NCBI RefSeq assembly: GCF_900497695.1
Contig: NZ_UIDD01000010.1
Span: 767,589 to 831,588 of the forward strand
Length of the DNA stretch: 64,000 nucleotides
Reading direction: 5' to 3'
Origin: Pseudomonas wadenswilerensis
GTDB taxonomy: Bacteria > Pseudomonadota > Gammaproteobacteria > Pseudomonadales > Pseudomonadaceae
Shown: positions 1-8,073 of the stretch, piece by piece
Layout: each line of letters begins with the position of its first letter
Position numbering within the stretch: position 1 is the stretch's first letter
The notes under the pieces: model-generated
What the model was told of the DNA's origin: nothing
The model's input: only the letters and a program-made list of their open reading frames with translations
Databases searched by the model: none
Translations under genes and position numbers: made by a program

Positions 1-2854
1 GCGCGGGGTCTTGCGGCGCAGGTTCGGCGGCCACGGCTTCGAGGGTAAGTTCGACACTGACTTCGGTGCCTTTGCCCAGCACGCTGCGCAAGGCAATGCT
101 GCCGCCCATCAACTCGACCAACTGCCGGCAGATGCTCAGGCCCAGGCCCGAGCCACCATATTCGGCGCCGGCGCCTGCCTGAGCAAACGGCTGGAATAGC
201 TCGCTTTGCTGTTGCGCGCTGATACCGATGCCGGTGTCGCGCACACACAGCCTGAGGCCAACGCCATGCAAGCTGTCGTGCCCACTGCGGCTAACCTGCA
301 GTTCGACCAGGCCCAGGTGGGTGAACTTCAGGGCGTTGCCCAGCAGGTTGACCAGCACCTGACGCAAGCGCAGCGGGTCGAACCAGTACACCCCTTGCGC
401 CTCGCTGGCCAGTTGCAGGCGCAGGTCCAGCCCCTGACCGAGGGCCTGGGCGTGGAACTGCTCGACAATGGCGTTGAGGAATGGCTTGAGCGCCCGCGCC
501 TGCGGTTCCAGTTGCAGGCTGCCGGCCTCGATGCGGGCAAGATCGAGGCTGTCACCGATCAGGGCGATCAGCTCGCGGGCTGACTGATGAGCCGTTTCCA
601 GGCCTTGCGAAGGTACCTGGCCATGCGCCAGGGTCGTCTCCCGCTCAAGTTCAAGCAGGCCAATGATGACGGCCATGGGGGTACGGATTTCATGGCTCAT
701 GGTCGCCAGGAATGCACTTTTGGCCTGGTTGGCCTGCTCGGCCTGCTGGCGGGCTTCAACCAGCGCTGCTTCCAGCTGCTTGCGCTCGGTAATGTCGATC
801 CAGCCGCCCAGCAGGCCCTGCAGTTGGCCGTCGGCACTGTAGAACGGCACGGTCCACTGGTAGGCGTCGGTGCGCTGGCCCTGGAATTCGATGCGCCGGT
901 CAACGAATACCGGCTTGGGGTCCTCGAGCAGGCTCAGGTAATCGGCGTGCAGCTGTCTGGCCAGTGCCTCGGGAATGACTTCGATGTCCGTCAGGCGCCG
1001 GCCCTTGACGTCTTCCAGGCGCAACGAGAAGGCTTGCTCATAGCTTTTGTTGCAGGTGATCAATCGCCCTTCCAGATCACGTACGTAGATCGGATTGGGG
1101 ATACCGTCGAGCAACGCGCGCTTGAAGGCCAACTGGTCGTTGAGGGCTTGCTCGGCCCTTTGCCGCTGACGGATCTGCACCCGCAGGCGGCTGCTCCAGA
1201 CCAACGACACCAGCCCAAACAGCACCGCTGCAGCCACAGTCCAGTAGATCCACGGCGCAATCCGCTGCCAGGCCGGCGCTGGCGGCGCCAACGCGCCCAG
1301 CCACTTCATGCGCACGGCGCGCAACTCAGCGACCGGGAAGGCTTCCAGAGCCTTGTTCAGAATGCTTTCCAGCTCCGGAGCGCTGCGCCGCACCGAGAAC
1401 CTGTCCGGTGCCCACTTGCCCTCAACCCCGCGCCCGACCTTGAGCACAGGGTCGTTGCCGATCACGCTGTAGGCACCGATTTCGCTGTCGATAGTCGCCA
1501 ATGCTTCGCCGCTGCGCACCTTTTCCCGGGCTTGCTCCAGCGAGTCCACCAACAGCAGGCGAACACCGGGGTGGTCCTGGCGAATGGTGCCTTCCAGTGC
1601 GTGCTGCGCCGGCAACGCCAAGGTCTGCCCGGCCAGTTCATCCAGGGACGCCAGGCCCAATTGCGCCTGGCGAACGATGAACACCCAGCTTTGCCCGCCA
1701 ATGGAATGGGTAAAGTCGAGAAACTCGCGGCGCTCCGGGGTTTCGCTCAAGGTGGTGCTCATGTCGGCCTGGCCGCTCCTGAGCATCTCCAGGCTCTGGG
1801 CTATCGATTCAGACGGCGCATAGACGAATTTCAGCCCGGTCATTTGCGCGACGGTCGCCAGTACATCGCTGTTAAGGCCAACCCAGGCGCCCTGACGATT
1901 GCGGAACAGATAGGGTGGGTACTGGCTGCCGACCACGGTGACCGCCGGGTGGCTGGCAATCCACTCACGTTCGGCCAGGGTCAACTCGACCCGGTGATGC
2001 GCCACGTCCGAGCCCAGCCCGGAGGTCCAGCGACCGAGAATCTCGCGCCGCACCGACTCATCGAGGCTGGCCAGGGCGTCGTTGAACATGTCCTGCAGCA
2101 GCCGATCCTCGGCGCGCACGGCAAAGGCGAAGCCGATCGGCGGCAAAGCGCTGGGGCCGACCACCTGCAAGCCCAGATACGGGCGCAAGGCGTTGAAGGC
2201 GCGGATGATGATCTCGTTGCCGATAAACACATCCACCTCACCCTGGTTCAGCGCCTCCAGGGCACTGCTCAGGTTAGGCGCCAAAAGCACCTGACTGTCG
2301 GGGTAGACCCGATGCATGACCCGGGTGTCGGCGTAGCCATCGAGCAGCACCACTTTCATCCCGGCCAACGACGGTGGCGGCACTGGCGCGCCACCGCGCA
2401 CCACGACCATCGAGCGATCGGGAATGTAGTCGTCGGAAAACGCCAGGCCCGCCACACTGCGCTCGAAGCCATTGGCGCTGGTCAGCACATCGATATCGCC
2501 ATGGCGCAGCGCCTCGATGGCTTCCTCGCGTTTGGCGAAGGCCAGTACCTGGGTTTTCACCCCGAGGCGTTCAGACACCAGGCTCAGGTAGTCGGCGCTG
2601 ATGCCCTGGTAGCGATTGCGGTCGATGGTGATGTCCACCGGCTCGTAATCGGCAAACGAGATGCCCACCCGCAACACCCGCGACGGCCCCAGCCACTGTT
2701 GCTGCGCGCGGCTCAAGGCCAGCGGCTCAAGCTCGGTGAACGGCGGCGCCAGGGTAAAGGACAGACTCTGCGCGGCCTGCACCATGTGCCCCATACCTAG
2801 CCCGAACAGGCAGACCAATACCAGCCCTGCTGCGCGACGACGTCCTGTGCTCAT
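1..2854 (-). CDS. BvgS/EvgS-type hybrid sensor histidine kinase (3' end outside window)
   Basis: Inner-membrane sensor kinase, read on the minus strand from ATG at 2854 and still open at base 1, so about 951 residues are visible. Order: signal peptide (about 1-27), two tandem periplasmic SBP_bac_3 (Venus flytrap) domains (about 40-270 and 275-500), one membrane helix near 530 (WIYWTVAAAVLFGLVSLVW), a PAS domain (about 565-690), then a HisKA domain with H-box FLATMSHEIRTPM near residue 720. The HATPase domain shows N-box LVNLLGNALKFT, DTGIGIS and GGSGLGLSIC. Receiver and Hpt modules, typical of the family, would lie beyond the window edge. The ligand cannot be told; double flytrap kinases usually sense small solutes. 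It ends an independent unit: a terminator separates it from thrC. Confidence 0.93.
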   Translation of the reverse strand, partial: MSTGRRRAAGLVLVCLFGLGMGHMVQAAQSLSFTLAPPFTELEPLALSRAQQQWLGPSRVLRVGISFADYEPVDITIDRNRYQGISADYLSLVSERLGVKTQVLAFAKREEAIEALRHGDIDVLTSANGFERSVAGLAFSDDYIPDRSMVVVRGGAPVPPPSLAGMKVVLLDGYADTRVMHRVYPDSQVLLAPNLSSALEALNQGEVDVFIGNEIIIRAFNALRPYLGLQVVGPSALPPIGFAFAVRAEDRLLQDMFNDALASLDESVRREILGRWTSGLGSDVAHHRVELTLAEREWIASHPAVTVVGSQYPPYLFRNRQGAWVGLNSDVLATVAQMTGLKFVYAPSESIAQSLEMLRSGQADMSTTLSETPERREFLDFTHSIGGQSWVFIVRQAQLGLASLDELAGQTLALPAQHALEGTIRQDHPGVRLLLVDSLEQAREKVRSGEALATIDSEIGAYSVIGNDPVLKVGRGVEGKWAPDRFSVRRSAPELESILNKALEAFPVAELRAVRMKWLGALAPPAPAWQRIAPWIYWTVAAAVLFGLVSLVWSSRLRVQIRQRQRAEQALNDQLAFKRALLDGIPNPIYVRDLEGRLITCNKSYEQAFSLRLEDVKGRRLTDIEVIPEALARQLHADYLSLLEDPKPVFVDRRIEFQGQRTDAYQWTVPFYSADGQLQGLLGGWIDITERKQLEAALVEARQQAEQANQAKSAFLATMSHEIRTPMAVIIGLLELERETTLAHGQVPSQGLETAHQSARELIALIGDSLDLARIEAGSLQLEPQARALKPFLNAIVEQFHAQALGQGLDLRLQLASEAQGVYWFDPLRLRQVLVNLLGNALKFTHLGLVELQVSRSGHDSLHGVGLRLCVRDTGIGISAQQQSELFQPFAQAGAGAEYGGSGLGLSICRQLVELMGGSIALRSVLGKGTEVSVELTLEAVAAEPAPQDPA

Positions 2855-2898
2855 TGATACCCCTGATTCGTTGCTGCAAACCAATGCCAGTGTAGAAA

Positions 2899-2926
2899 TA
2901 AAAAAGCCCGTCAGAGACGGGCTTTT
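2899..2926 (-). terminator. Rho-independent terminator after thrC
   Basis: Inverted repeat GCCCGTC/GACGGGC (arms at 2906-2912 and 2916-2922) with a 3-nt loop, A-rich on the left and T-rich on the right. It lies 19 nt past the thrC stop and would end the hom-thrC transcript on the minus strand. Confidence 0.85.
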
Positions 2927-2944
2927 CATGTGCCGATCAGTCGA

Positions 2945-4354
2945 TCAGAGCGGCTTGCCGCGATTACCGTGCTGGCTGACGAAGGCCTGAACGGCTTTCA
3001 GGTCATTGGCCAGTACCGTGCATTTTTCTTCGCGGGCGAACAGGTCGCTCAGGTGCGCAGGCAATTCCAGGGCCTTGCCGACCCCGGCCTTCTCCACCGC
3101 TTCCGGGAACTTGACCGGGTGCGCGGTGCCCAGCACCACCATTGGCGTATCCAGGCTGCGGCGGCACTCGCGACCGGCCTTGACGCCGATCGCGGTGTGC
3201 GGGTCGAGCACTTCGCCAGTCTGGGCAAAGACTTCGGCGATGGTTTCGCAAGTCTGCGCGTCATCGACGGCCAGCGAATCGAACAGCTTGCGCGCTTCGG
3301 TCCAGCGGTCTTCTTCGACGCTGAAGCCGCCACCCTGCTTGAAGTTGTCCATCAGGCCGGCAATGGCCGCGCCGTTGCGACCGTGCAGGTCGAACAGCAG
3401 GCGTTCGAAGTTCGACGAAACCATGATGTCCATGGACGGCGACAGGGTCGCGTGCAGGGTTTCCTTGACGTACTGGTTGCCGCTCATGAAGCGGTGCAGG
3501 ATGTCATTGCGGTTGGTGGCGACGATCAGCTGGCTGATCGGCAGGCCCATGTTGCGCGCCAGGTAGCCGGCAAAGATGTCGCCGAAGTTGCCGGTCGGTA
3601 CCGAGAACGCCACCGAACGCGCCGGGCCGCCCAACTGCAGGGCTGCGTGGAAGTAGTAAACGATCTGGGCCATGATCCGCGCCCAGTTGATCGAGTTCAC
3701 CGCCACCAGGCGAGTGCCCTTGAGGAAGCCCTGGTCAGCAAAGCTGGCCTTGACCATTTCCTGGCAGTCGTCGAAGTTGCCTTCGATGGCGATGTTGTGG
3801 ATGTTCTCGCCGAAGATGGTGGTCATCTGCCGGCGCTGAACTTCCGACACGCGCTGGTGCGGATGGAGGATGAAGATGTCGACGTTGTCGCAACGGCGGC
3901 AACCTTCGATGGCCGCAGAGCCGGTGTCACCGCTGGTGGCGCCGATGATCACCACGCGCTCGCCACGCTTGGCCAGCACATGGTCGAGCAGGCGGCCGAG
4001 CAGTTGCAGGGCGAAGTCCTTGAAAGCCAGGGTCGGGCCGTGGAACAGTTCCAGCACCCATTCGTTGCTGTTCAGCTGACGCAGCGGCGCGACCGCGGTG
4101 TGGGCGAACTCGCCGTAGGTTTCTTCGAGAATCTTCTTGAAATCGGCATCGGCGATGCTGCCGGTGACGAACGGGCGCATCACCCGGAAGGCCAGTTCGT
4201 GGTACGGCAGGCCGGCCCAGGAAGCGATTTCTTCCTGGGTGAAACGCGGCAGGTTTTCTGGCACGTACAGGCCGCCGTCGCTGGCAAGGCCTGCCAGCAG
4301 CACGTCTTCAAAGTTCAGGGCCGGTGCCTGGCCGCGGGTACTGATGTAGCGCAT
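2945..4354 (-). CDS. thrC: Threonine synthase
   Basis: PLP enzyme converting O-phosphohomoserine to threonine in the cytoplasm, the last step of threonine synthesis. 469 residues, full family length. The N-terminus MRYISTRGQAPALNFEDVLL and the PLP-lysine segment HGPTLAFKDFALQ are typical, as is GATSGDTGSAAIEG, which binds the cofactor phosphate. It lies downstream of hom with a 105-nt gap holding a repeat, the usual Pseudomonas order hom-thrC. A terminator follows directly. Confidence 0.97.
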   Translation of the reverse strand: MRYISTRGQAPALNFEDVLLAGLASDGGLYVPENLPRFTQEEIASWAGLPYHELAFRVMRPFVTGSIADADFKKILEETYGEFAHTAVAPLRQLNSNEWVLELFHGPTLAFKDFALQLLGRLLDHVLAKRGERVVIIGATSGDTGSAAIEGCRRCDNVDIFILHPHQRVSEVQRRQMTTIFGENIHNIAIEGNFDDCQEMVKASFADQGFLKGTRLVAVNSINWARIMAQIVYYFHAALQLGGPARSVAFSVPTGNFGDIFAGYLARNMGLPISQLIVATNRNDILHRFMSGNQYVKETLHATLSPSMDIMVSSNFERLLFDLHGRNGAAIAGLMDNFKQGGGFSVEEDRWTEARKLFDSLAVDDAQTCETIAEVFAQTGEVLDPHTAIGVKAGRECRRSLDTPMVVLGTAHPVKFPEAVEKAGVGKALELPAHLSDLFAREEKCTVLANDLKAVQAFVSQHGNRGKPL

Positions 4355-4375
4355 TTTTGCAAACCTTCGGTTTGA

Positions 4376-4452
4376 GCTTCAAGCTTCAAGCTTCAAGCTG
4401 CAAGTCACCGCAGTCCCGCTGTGATCTTGCAGCTTGTAGCTTGCCGCTTGCC
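4376..4452. repeat. Tandem/inverted AAGCTTC repeat between hom and thrC
   Basis: The hom-thrC gap is filled with short iterations of gcttcaa on the left (4376-4404) and gcttg(c/t) on the right (4426-4452). The 11-mer caagctgcaag (4394-4404) is exactly the reverse complement of 4426-4436, so the RNA can form a long hairpin. Role unknown; it could stabilise or attenuate the polycistronic message. Such CTTGCAGCTTG-type repeats recur between genes in this genus. Confidence 0.7.
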
Positions 4453-4459
4453 GCTGTTG

Positions 4460-5764
4460 TCAGTTGAGTTGTTCGACGCGGATACGCACCACGTTGCCGA
4501 CCACATCCTGCAGGGCTTCCAGGGCGGTGATGGCATCATTCATGCGCTGTTCGACCACTCGATGAGTGAGCAGGATCATGGGCACCAGGCCGTCCTGTTC
4601 CTCGACTTCCTTCTGCATGATCGATTCGATGTTGATGCCGCGCTCGGAGAGGATGCTCGCCACCTGGGCCAGCACGCCCGGATGATCCTTGGCCTGGATG
4701 CGCAGGTAGTAGGCGCTTTCGCAAGCTTCGATCGGCAGGATCGGGTGGGCCGACAGCGAGTCTGGCTGGAAGGCCAGGTGCGGTACACGGTTCTCCGGGT
4801 CGGAGGTCATGGCGCGAACCACGTCGACCAGGTCAGCCACCACCGACGAAGCGGTCGGTTCCATGCCGGCGCCGGCGCCGTAGAACAAGGTGGAACCGGC
4901 AGCGTCACCGTTGACCATCACTGCGTTCATCACGCCATTGACGTTGGCGATCAGGCGATCGGCCGGGATCAGCGTCGGGTGCACGCGCAGTTCGATGCCG
5001 TTGGCAGTGCTGCGGGCCACGCCCAGGTGCTTGATGCGGTAGCCCAGCGCTTCGGCGTAGTTCACGTCAGCGGTGGTCAGCTGGGTGATGCCTTCGGTGT
5101 AGGCCTTGTCGAACTGCAGCGGGATACCAAAGGCGATGGACGCCAGGATGGTCAGCTTGTGCGCGGCATCGATGCCTTCGACGTCGAAGGTCGGATCGGC
5201 TTCGGCGTAACCCAGGGCCTGGGCTTCGGCCAGCACGTCGGGGAACGCACGGCCTTTTTCACGCATTTCGGTGAGGATGAAGTTGCCGGTGCCGTTGATG
5301 ATCCCGGCCACCCAGTTGATACGGTTGGCCGAGAGACCTTCGCGGATCGCCTTGATCACCGGGATACCGCCGGCTACGGCCGCTTCGAAAGCGACGATGA
5401 CGCCCTTCTCGCGAGCCTTGGCGAAAATCTCGTTGCCGTGCACGGCAATCAGCGCCTTGTTGGCGGTGACCACGTGCTTGCCGTTGTCGATGGCCTTGAG
5501 CACCAGTTCGCGGGCGATGGTGTAGCCGCCGATCAGCTCGATGACAATGTCGATTTCCGGGTTCGTTGCGACCTCGAACACATCAGCGGTAATGGGGGTA
5601 CCGGTAATCTGGCAATTCGGGTTTGGCGAACGCATGGCAATCTGTGCCACTTCAATACCACGCCCGGCACGGCGGGCGATCTCCTCGGCGTTACGCTGAA
5701 GTACATTGAAGGTACCGCCACCGACGGTCCCCAACCCACAGATGCCTACTTTGACCGGTTTCAC
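4460..5764 (-). CDS. hom: Homoserine dehydrogenase
   Basis: NAD(P)-dependent reduction of aspartate semialdehyde to homoserine, the branch point to threonine and methionine. 434 residues from a GTG start at 5764, chosen because GGGGAG lies 8 nt upstream and the product then begins VKPVKVGICGLGTVGGGT, the usual N-terminus with its Rossmann glycine motif; an upstream ATG at 5818 would add 18 unconserved residues. The C-terminal ACT domain (HPGVLAQVASILSERGINIE) suggests feedback control by threonine. First of two genes with thrC. Confidence 0.96.
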   Translation of the reverse strand: MKPVKVGICGLGTVGGGTFNVLQRNAEEIARRAGRGIEVAQIAMRSPNPNCQITGTPITADVFEVATNPEIDIVIELIGGYTIARELVLKAIDNGKHVVTANKALIAVHGNEIFAKAREKGVIVAFEAAVAGGIPVIKAIREGLSANRINWVAGIINGTGNFILTEMREKGRAFPDVLAEAQALGYAEADPTFDVEGIDAAHKLTILASIAFGIPLQFDKAYTEGITQLTTADVNYAEALGYRIKHLGVARSTANGIELRVHPTLIPADRLIANVNGVMNAVMVNGDAAGSTLFYGAGAGMEPTASSVVADLVDVVRAMTSDPENRVPHLAFQPDSLSAHPILPIEACESAYYLRIQAKDHPGVLAQVASILSERGINIESIMQKEVEEQDGLVPMILLTHRVVEQRMNDAITALEALQDVVGNVVRIRVEQLN

Positions 5765-5843
5765 TGTGAACTCCCCATGAAACGACCGGCTGGCAGCCGA
5801 TCGTGAAACTGCCGCCACCCCAAGGTGACGGCTTCAGATTGAA

Positions 5844-6572
5844 TTACTTGGCCAGGGCCAGCTTGGCCACTTGCGGTGCCGGCTGGTAGCCCGGAATCAC
5901 CTGGCCGTTTTCCAGGACGATGGCCGGCGTACCGTTGACGCCGATCGACTGGCCCAGGGCGAACTGCTTGCCGACCGGGTTGGCGCACTTGGCGGCCTTG
6001 ATTTCCTTGCCGTCGATCATCTTGTCCAGCGCCGCCTTGCGGTCGCTCGAGCACCAGACCGCCTGCAACTGCTCGTCACCCGGCGAACCCAGGCCCTGAC
6101 GCGGGAAGGCGACGTAGCGCACTTCGATACCGCGACGGTTGAGCTCAGGCACTTCGGCGTGCAGCTTGTGGCAGTACGGGCAGGTGGTGTCGGTAAACAC
6201 CGTGATGTGCGACTTGGTTTCGCCCTTGGCAGGATAAACCACCATCTCGGCCGCTGGAATGGCATTAATAGTCTTGGCGATGGCCTGTCGTTCGGTCTTC
6301 TCGGTCAGGTTGACCGGCTTGCCGTCCTGGATCTGGAACAGGTAGCCCTGCATGACGAACTGGCCGTCGGCGCTGGCGTACAGCACGCGGCCGCCTTCGA
6401 GCTTGACTTCATACAGACCGTTGAGCGGGCTGGTGGCAACGCTGTCGACCGGCACGCCCAGTTCCAGGGACTGCAGGGTCTTGCGGATCGCCTGCTCGGC
6501 GTTGTCGGTGGCAGCGGCAAAAGTACTGACCAGCGCCAGGGCGGCGGCGGCGAAAATCTGGGTCACGCGCAT
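5844..6572 (-). CDS. dsbC: Thiol:disulfide interchange protein DsbC
   Basis: Periplasmic disulfide isomerase of 242 residues. It has a signal peptide (MRVTQIFAAAALALVSTFAAA), an N-terminal dimerisation domain, and a thioredoxin-fold domain with active site CPYC in TDTTCPYCHKLH. The start at 6572 is favoured by CAGGAG just upstream; an in-frame ATG at 6611 has no such signal. In most Pseudomonas dsbC directly follows xerD; here the two are about 5.9 kb apart because of the RHS insertion. It may help fold secreted proteins such as secretin or phosphatases, but that is only inference. Confidence 0.96.
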   Translation of the reverse strand: MRVTQIFAAAALALVSTFAAATDNAEQAIRKTLQSLELGVPVDSVATSPLNGLYEVKLEGGRVLYASADGQFVMQGYLFQIQDGKPVNLTEKTERQAIAKTINAIPAAEMVVYPAKGETKSHITVFTDTTCPYCHKLHAEVPELNRRGIEVRYVAFPRQGLGSPGDEQLQAVWCSSDRKAALDKMIDGKEIKAAKCANPVGKQFALGQSIGVNGTPAIVLENGQVIPGYQPAPQVAKLALAK

Positions 6573-6750
6573 GGGAACTCCTGAAGGCGGACAGGGGGCC
6601 GGATGCAGCACGCCCGTACTGAAAACGGGGTGTCATTGCGGCCCTCGGTGCAAACCGCCCAAGCCTACCACAGAAGCGGCGGCGGTCGGAGGCGTGCTCG
6701 ATCGGGAGCGCAAGGCTGCGTGCGCCAGCGGTCAGCGTCTACCTCAGCTA

Positions 6751-7029
6751 TCAATCACCGTCTGCCAGCAAGACCTCATCTGCATCACTGGAGACTTTCA
6801 GAAAATCAACAAAAGCAAACACATCGCGATCAATGTCCTGTAACAGCAGCGCAATCAACATCTTCTGCTGCCTGGGATAAATCCTGGATCGCCCATAAGG
6901 ATCGATATAAAGCCCCGTCTTTTCACGCAATTCAATAAATGCGCCCTGCACACGCTTCACCTCAGCGTCACTCAGTTGAAGGTAGGGCTTGTCGCTCAGT
7001 ACATCCGACAGATAGGAGATGTCCAGCAT
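6751..7029 (-). CDS. Hypothetical protein, 92 aa, RHS island
   Basis: Small soluble protein, not recognised. Acidic, mainly helical, with no membrane segment and no cysteine; it begins MLDISYLSDVLSDKPYLQ and ends in the acidic stretch SDADEVLLADGD. AAGG lies about 9 nt before the ATG at 7029. It is the most distal gene of the cluster and in AT-richer sequence. An orphan immunity protein or a leftover of an earlier toxin cassette would fit its position, but nothing in the sequence proves it. Confidence 0.5.
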   Translation of the reverse strand: MLDISYLSDVLSDKPYLQLSDAEVKRVQGAFIELREKTGLYIDPYGRSRIYPRQQKMLIALLLQDIDRDVFAFVDFLKVSSDADEVLLADGD

Positions 7030-7168
7030 TTTAAAAACCTTAGCCTTTACTTAAACCAACCGAAACGGCGGCATCTGCAGAAGATGCCAATAGATAATCT
7101 ACAGCCAGGAATTGAACTATATTAATCTCCCAATATTCGGCAACGGCTACTCACCCAGCCCGCTACAG

Positions 7169-7489
7169 CTAAACCACGTCAACCACCTCAACCACCTCAA
7201 CCACTGCAACGTACCGTCCGCCTTCATACACGCTCAAAGAATGTCCTTTTCTTAATAGAGAGGATGGCGCGCTCTCCACTAGAAAATAGGCTTTACCAAG
7301 ACCGGTTCTGCTACCGACATCTTCTGTATTGCGTTCTATTTCCAACACTAGGCTCCAGTTCGTCTCTATCCCTGATTCATTTTTAAGCAGGTCGGTCGTA
7401 ACGTAGTAGGGCGTCTTGTCAGGCAGGACGGCTTTACCGCCTAAATGCTCATCAGTCCAATGCACTGCGACCTCCACCGTCTTTCTCAT
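7169..7489 (-). CDS. Small beta-rich protein with weak EF-Tu domain-3 resemblance
   Basis: 106 residues from ATG at 7489, chosen because GGAGG lies 8 nt upstream (a GTG at 7504 is also in frame). Mostly predicted beta strands. The C-terminal part (GKAYFLVES...LRKGHSLSVYEGGR-VAVV) recalls the last strands of EF-Tu domain 3, which end in REGGRTVGAG, but there is no GTPase domain. The end of the gene is a run of 9-nt repeats (7169-7203) that give VVEVVEVVDVV. It lies 59 nt after the immunity gene, in the same direction. Function unknown; the EF-Tu resemblance is by eye and weak. Confidence 0.5.
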   Translation of the reverse strand: MRKTVEVAVHWTDEHLGGKAVLPDKTPYYVTTDLLKNESGIETNWSLVLEIERNTEDVGSRTGLGKAYFLVESAPSSLLRKGHSLSVYEGGRYVAVVEVVEVVDVV

Positions 7490-7548
7490 ATCTCCAGCCT
7501 CCACAGGCTATCCGGCGAGCCCGCTTTGGTTCGACTTTTGAGCAGTAC

Positions 7549-8073
7549 TCAGGTCGATTGGGCGCGGCGTAGAACAGCGCGCAGTTGATTCGCCAATTCA
7601 CCTGCTTCCCGGTAGCTAAAGTCGCCACTGCAAACAGCACGGGAGGTGCCCTTCAAGTCGGCGAAAACCAGATCCTGCTCAGGGGTTTCCAACCTCCAAA
7701 TGACGCGTCCGAAGGTGTGTTTACGTCGATGAGAAAACACCAGGAAATCGTCGAACAAAGTGCCACAGGTTAGAAAAAACGGCCTGGCGCGCTCACTGAA
7801 ATCCTCAGTTTCTTCCTCATCGAACGAAGAAAGATCCTTTTCCAGCAAGGCGAAAGTCTGCGAGACACTTGGGGAGTCGTAGCACTCAGGCAGGCCTGGC
7901 TTACGCAGCAAGTCCTCAAGGCAACCCAGCAGATAACCTTCGAAGTAGATCAGATCCTCCAACGACCCCAGCGGCTGATTACTGAACCAGAATCGAGCAT
8001 GCCCCATCAGTTCGACACTGTCGGTCAGGACATACTCGATGGCGATCGATGCTTTGTTGCCGATGAGTTTCAT
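7549..8073 (-). CDS. Probable immunity protein of the RHS toxin (Imm42-like)
   Basis: 174 residues, cytoplasmic, no signal peptide. The ATG at 8073 overlaps the rhs stop by one base (TGATG), the usual coupling of a toxin and its immunity gene. The N-terminus MKLIGNKASIAIEYVL with GHARFWFSNQPLGSLED resembles the start of the Imm42 family from polymorphic toxin loci; this is recalled, not tested. By role it should bind and neutralise the C-terminal tip of the RHS protein in the producing cell. Confidence 0.7.
   Translation of the reverse strand: MKLIGNKASIAIEYVLTDSVELMGHARFWFSNQPLGSLEDLIYFEGYLLGCLEDLLRKPGLPECYDSPSVSQTFALLEKDLSSFDEEETEDFSERARPFFLTCGTLFDDFLVFSHRRKHTFGRVIWRLETPEQDLVFADLKGTSRAVCSGDFSYREAGELANQLRAVLRRAQST

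Noticed and set aside
587..2800. 737-codon open frame on the plus strand
   Set aside because: It lies opposite the sensor kinase, whose minus-strand translation shows full flytrap, PAS and kinase motifs. High GC at third positions keeps the opposite frame open.
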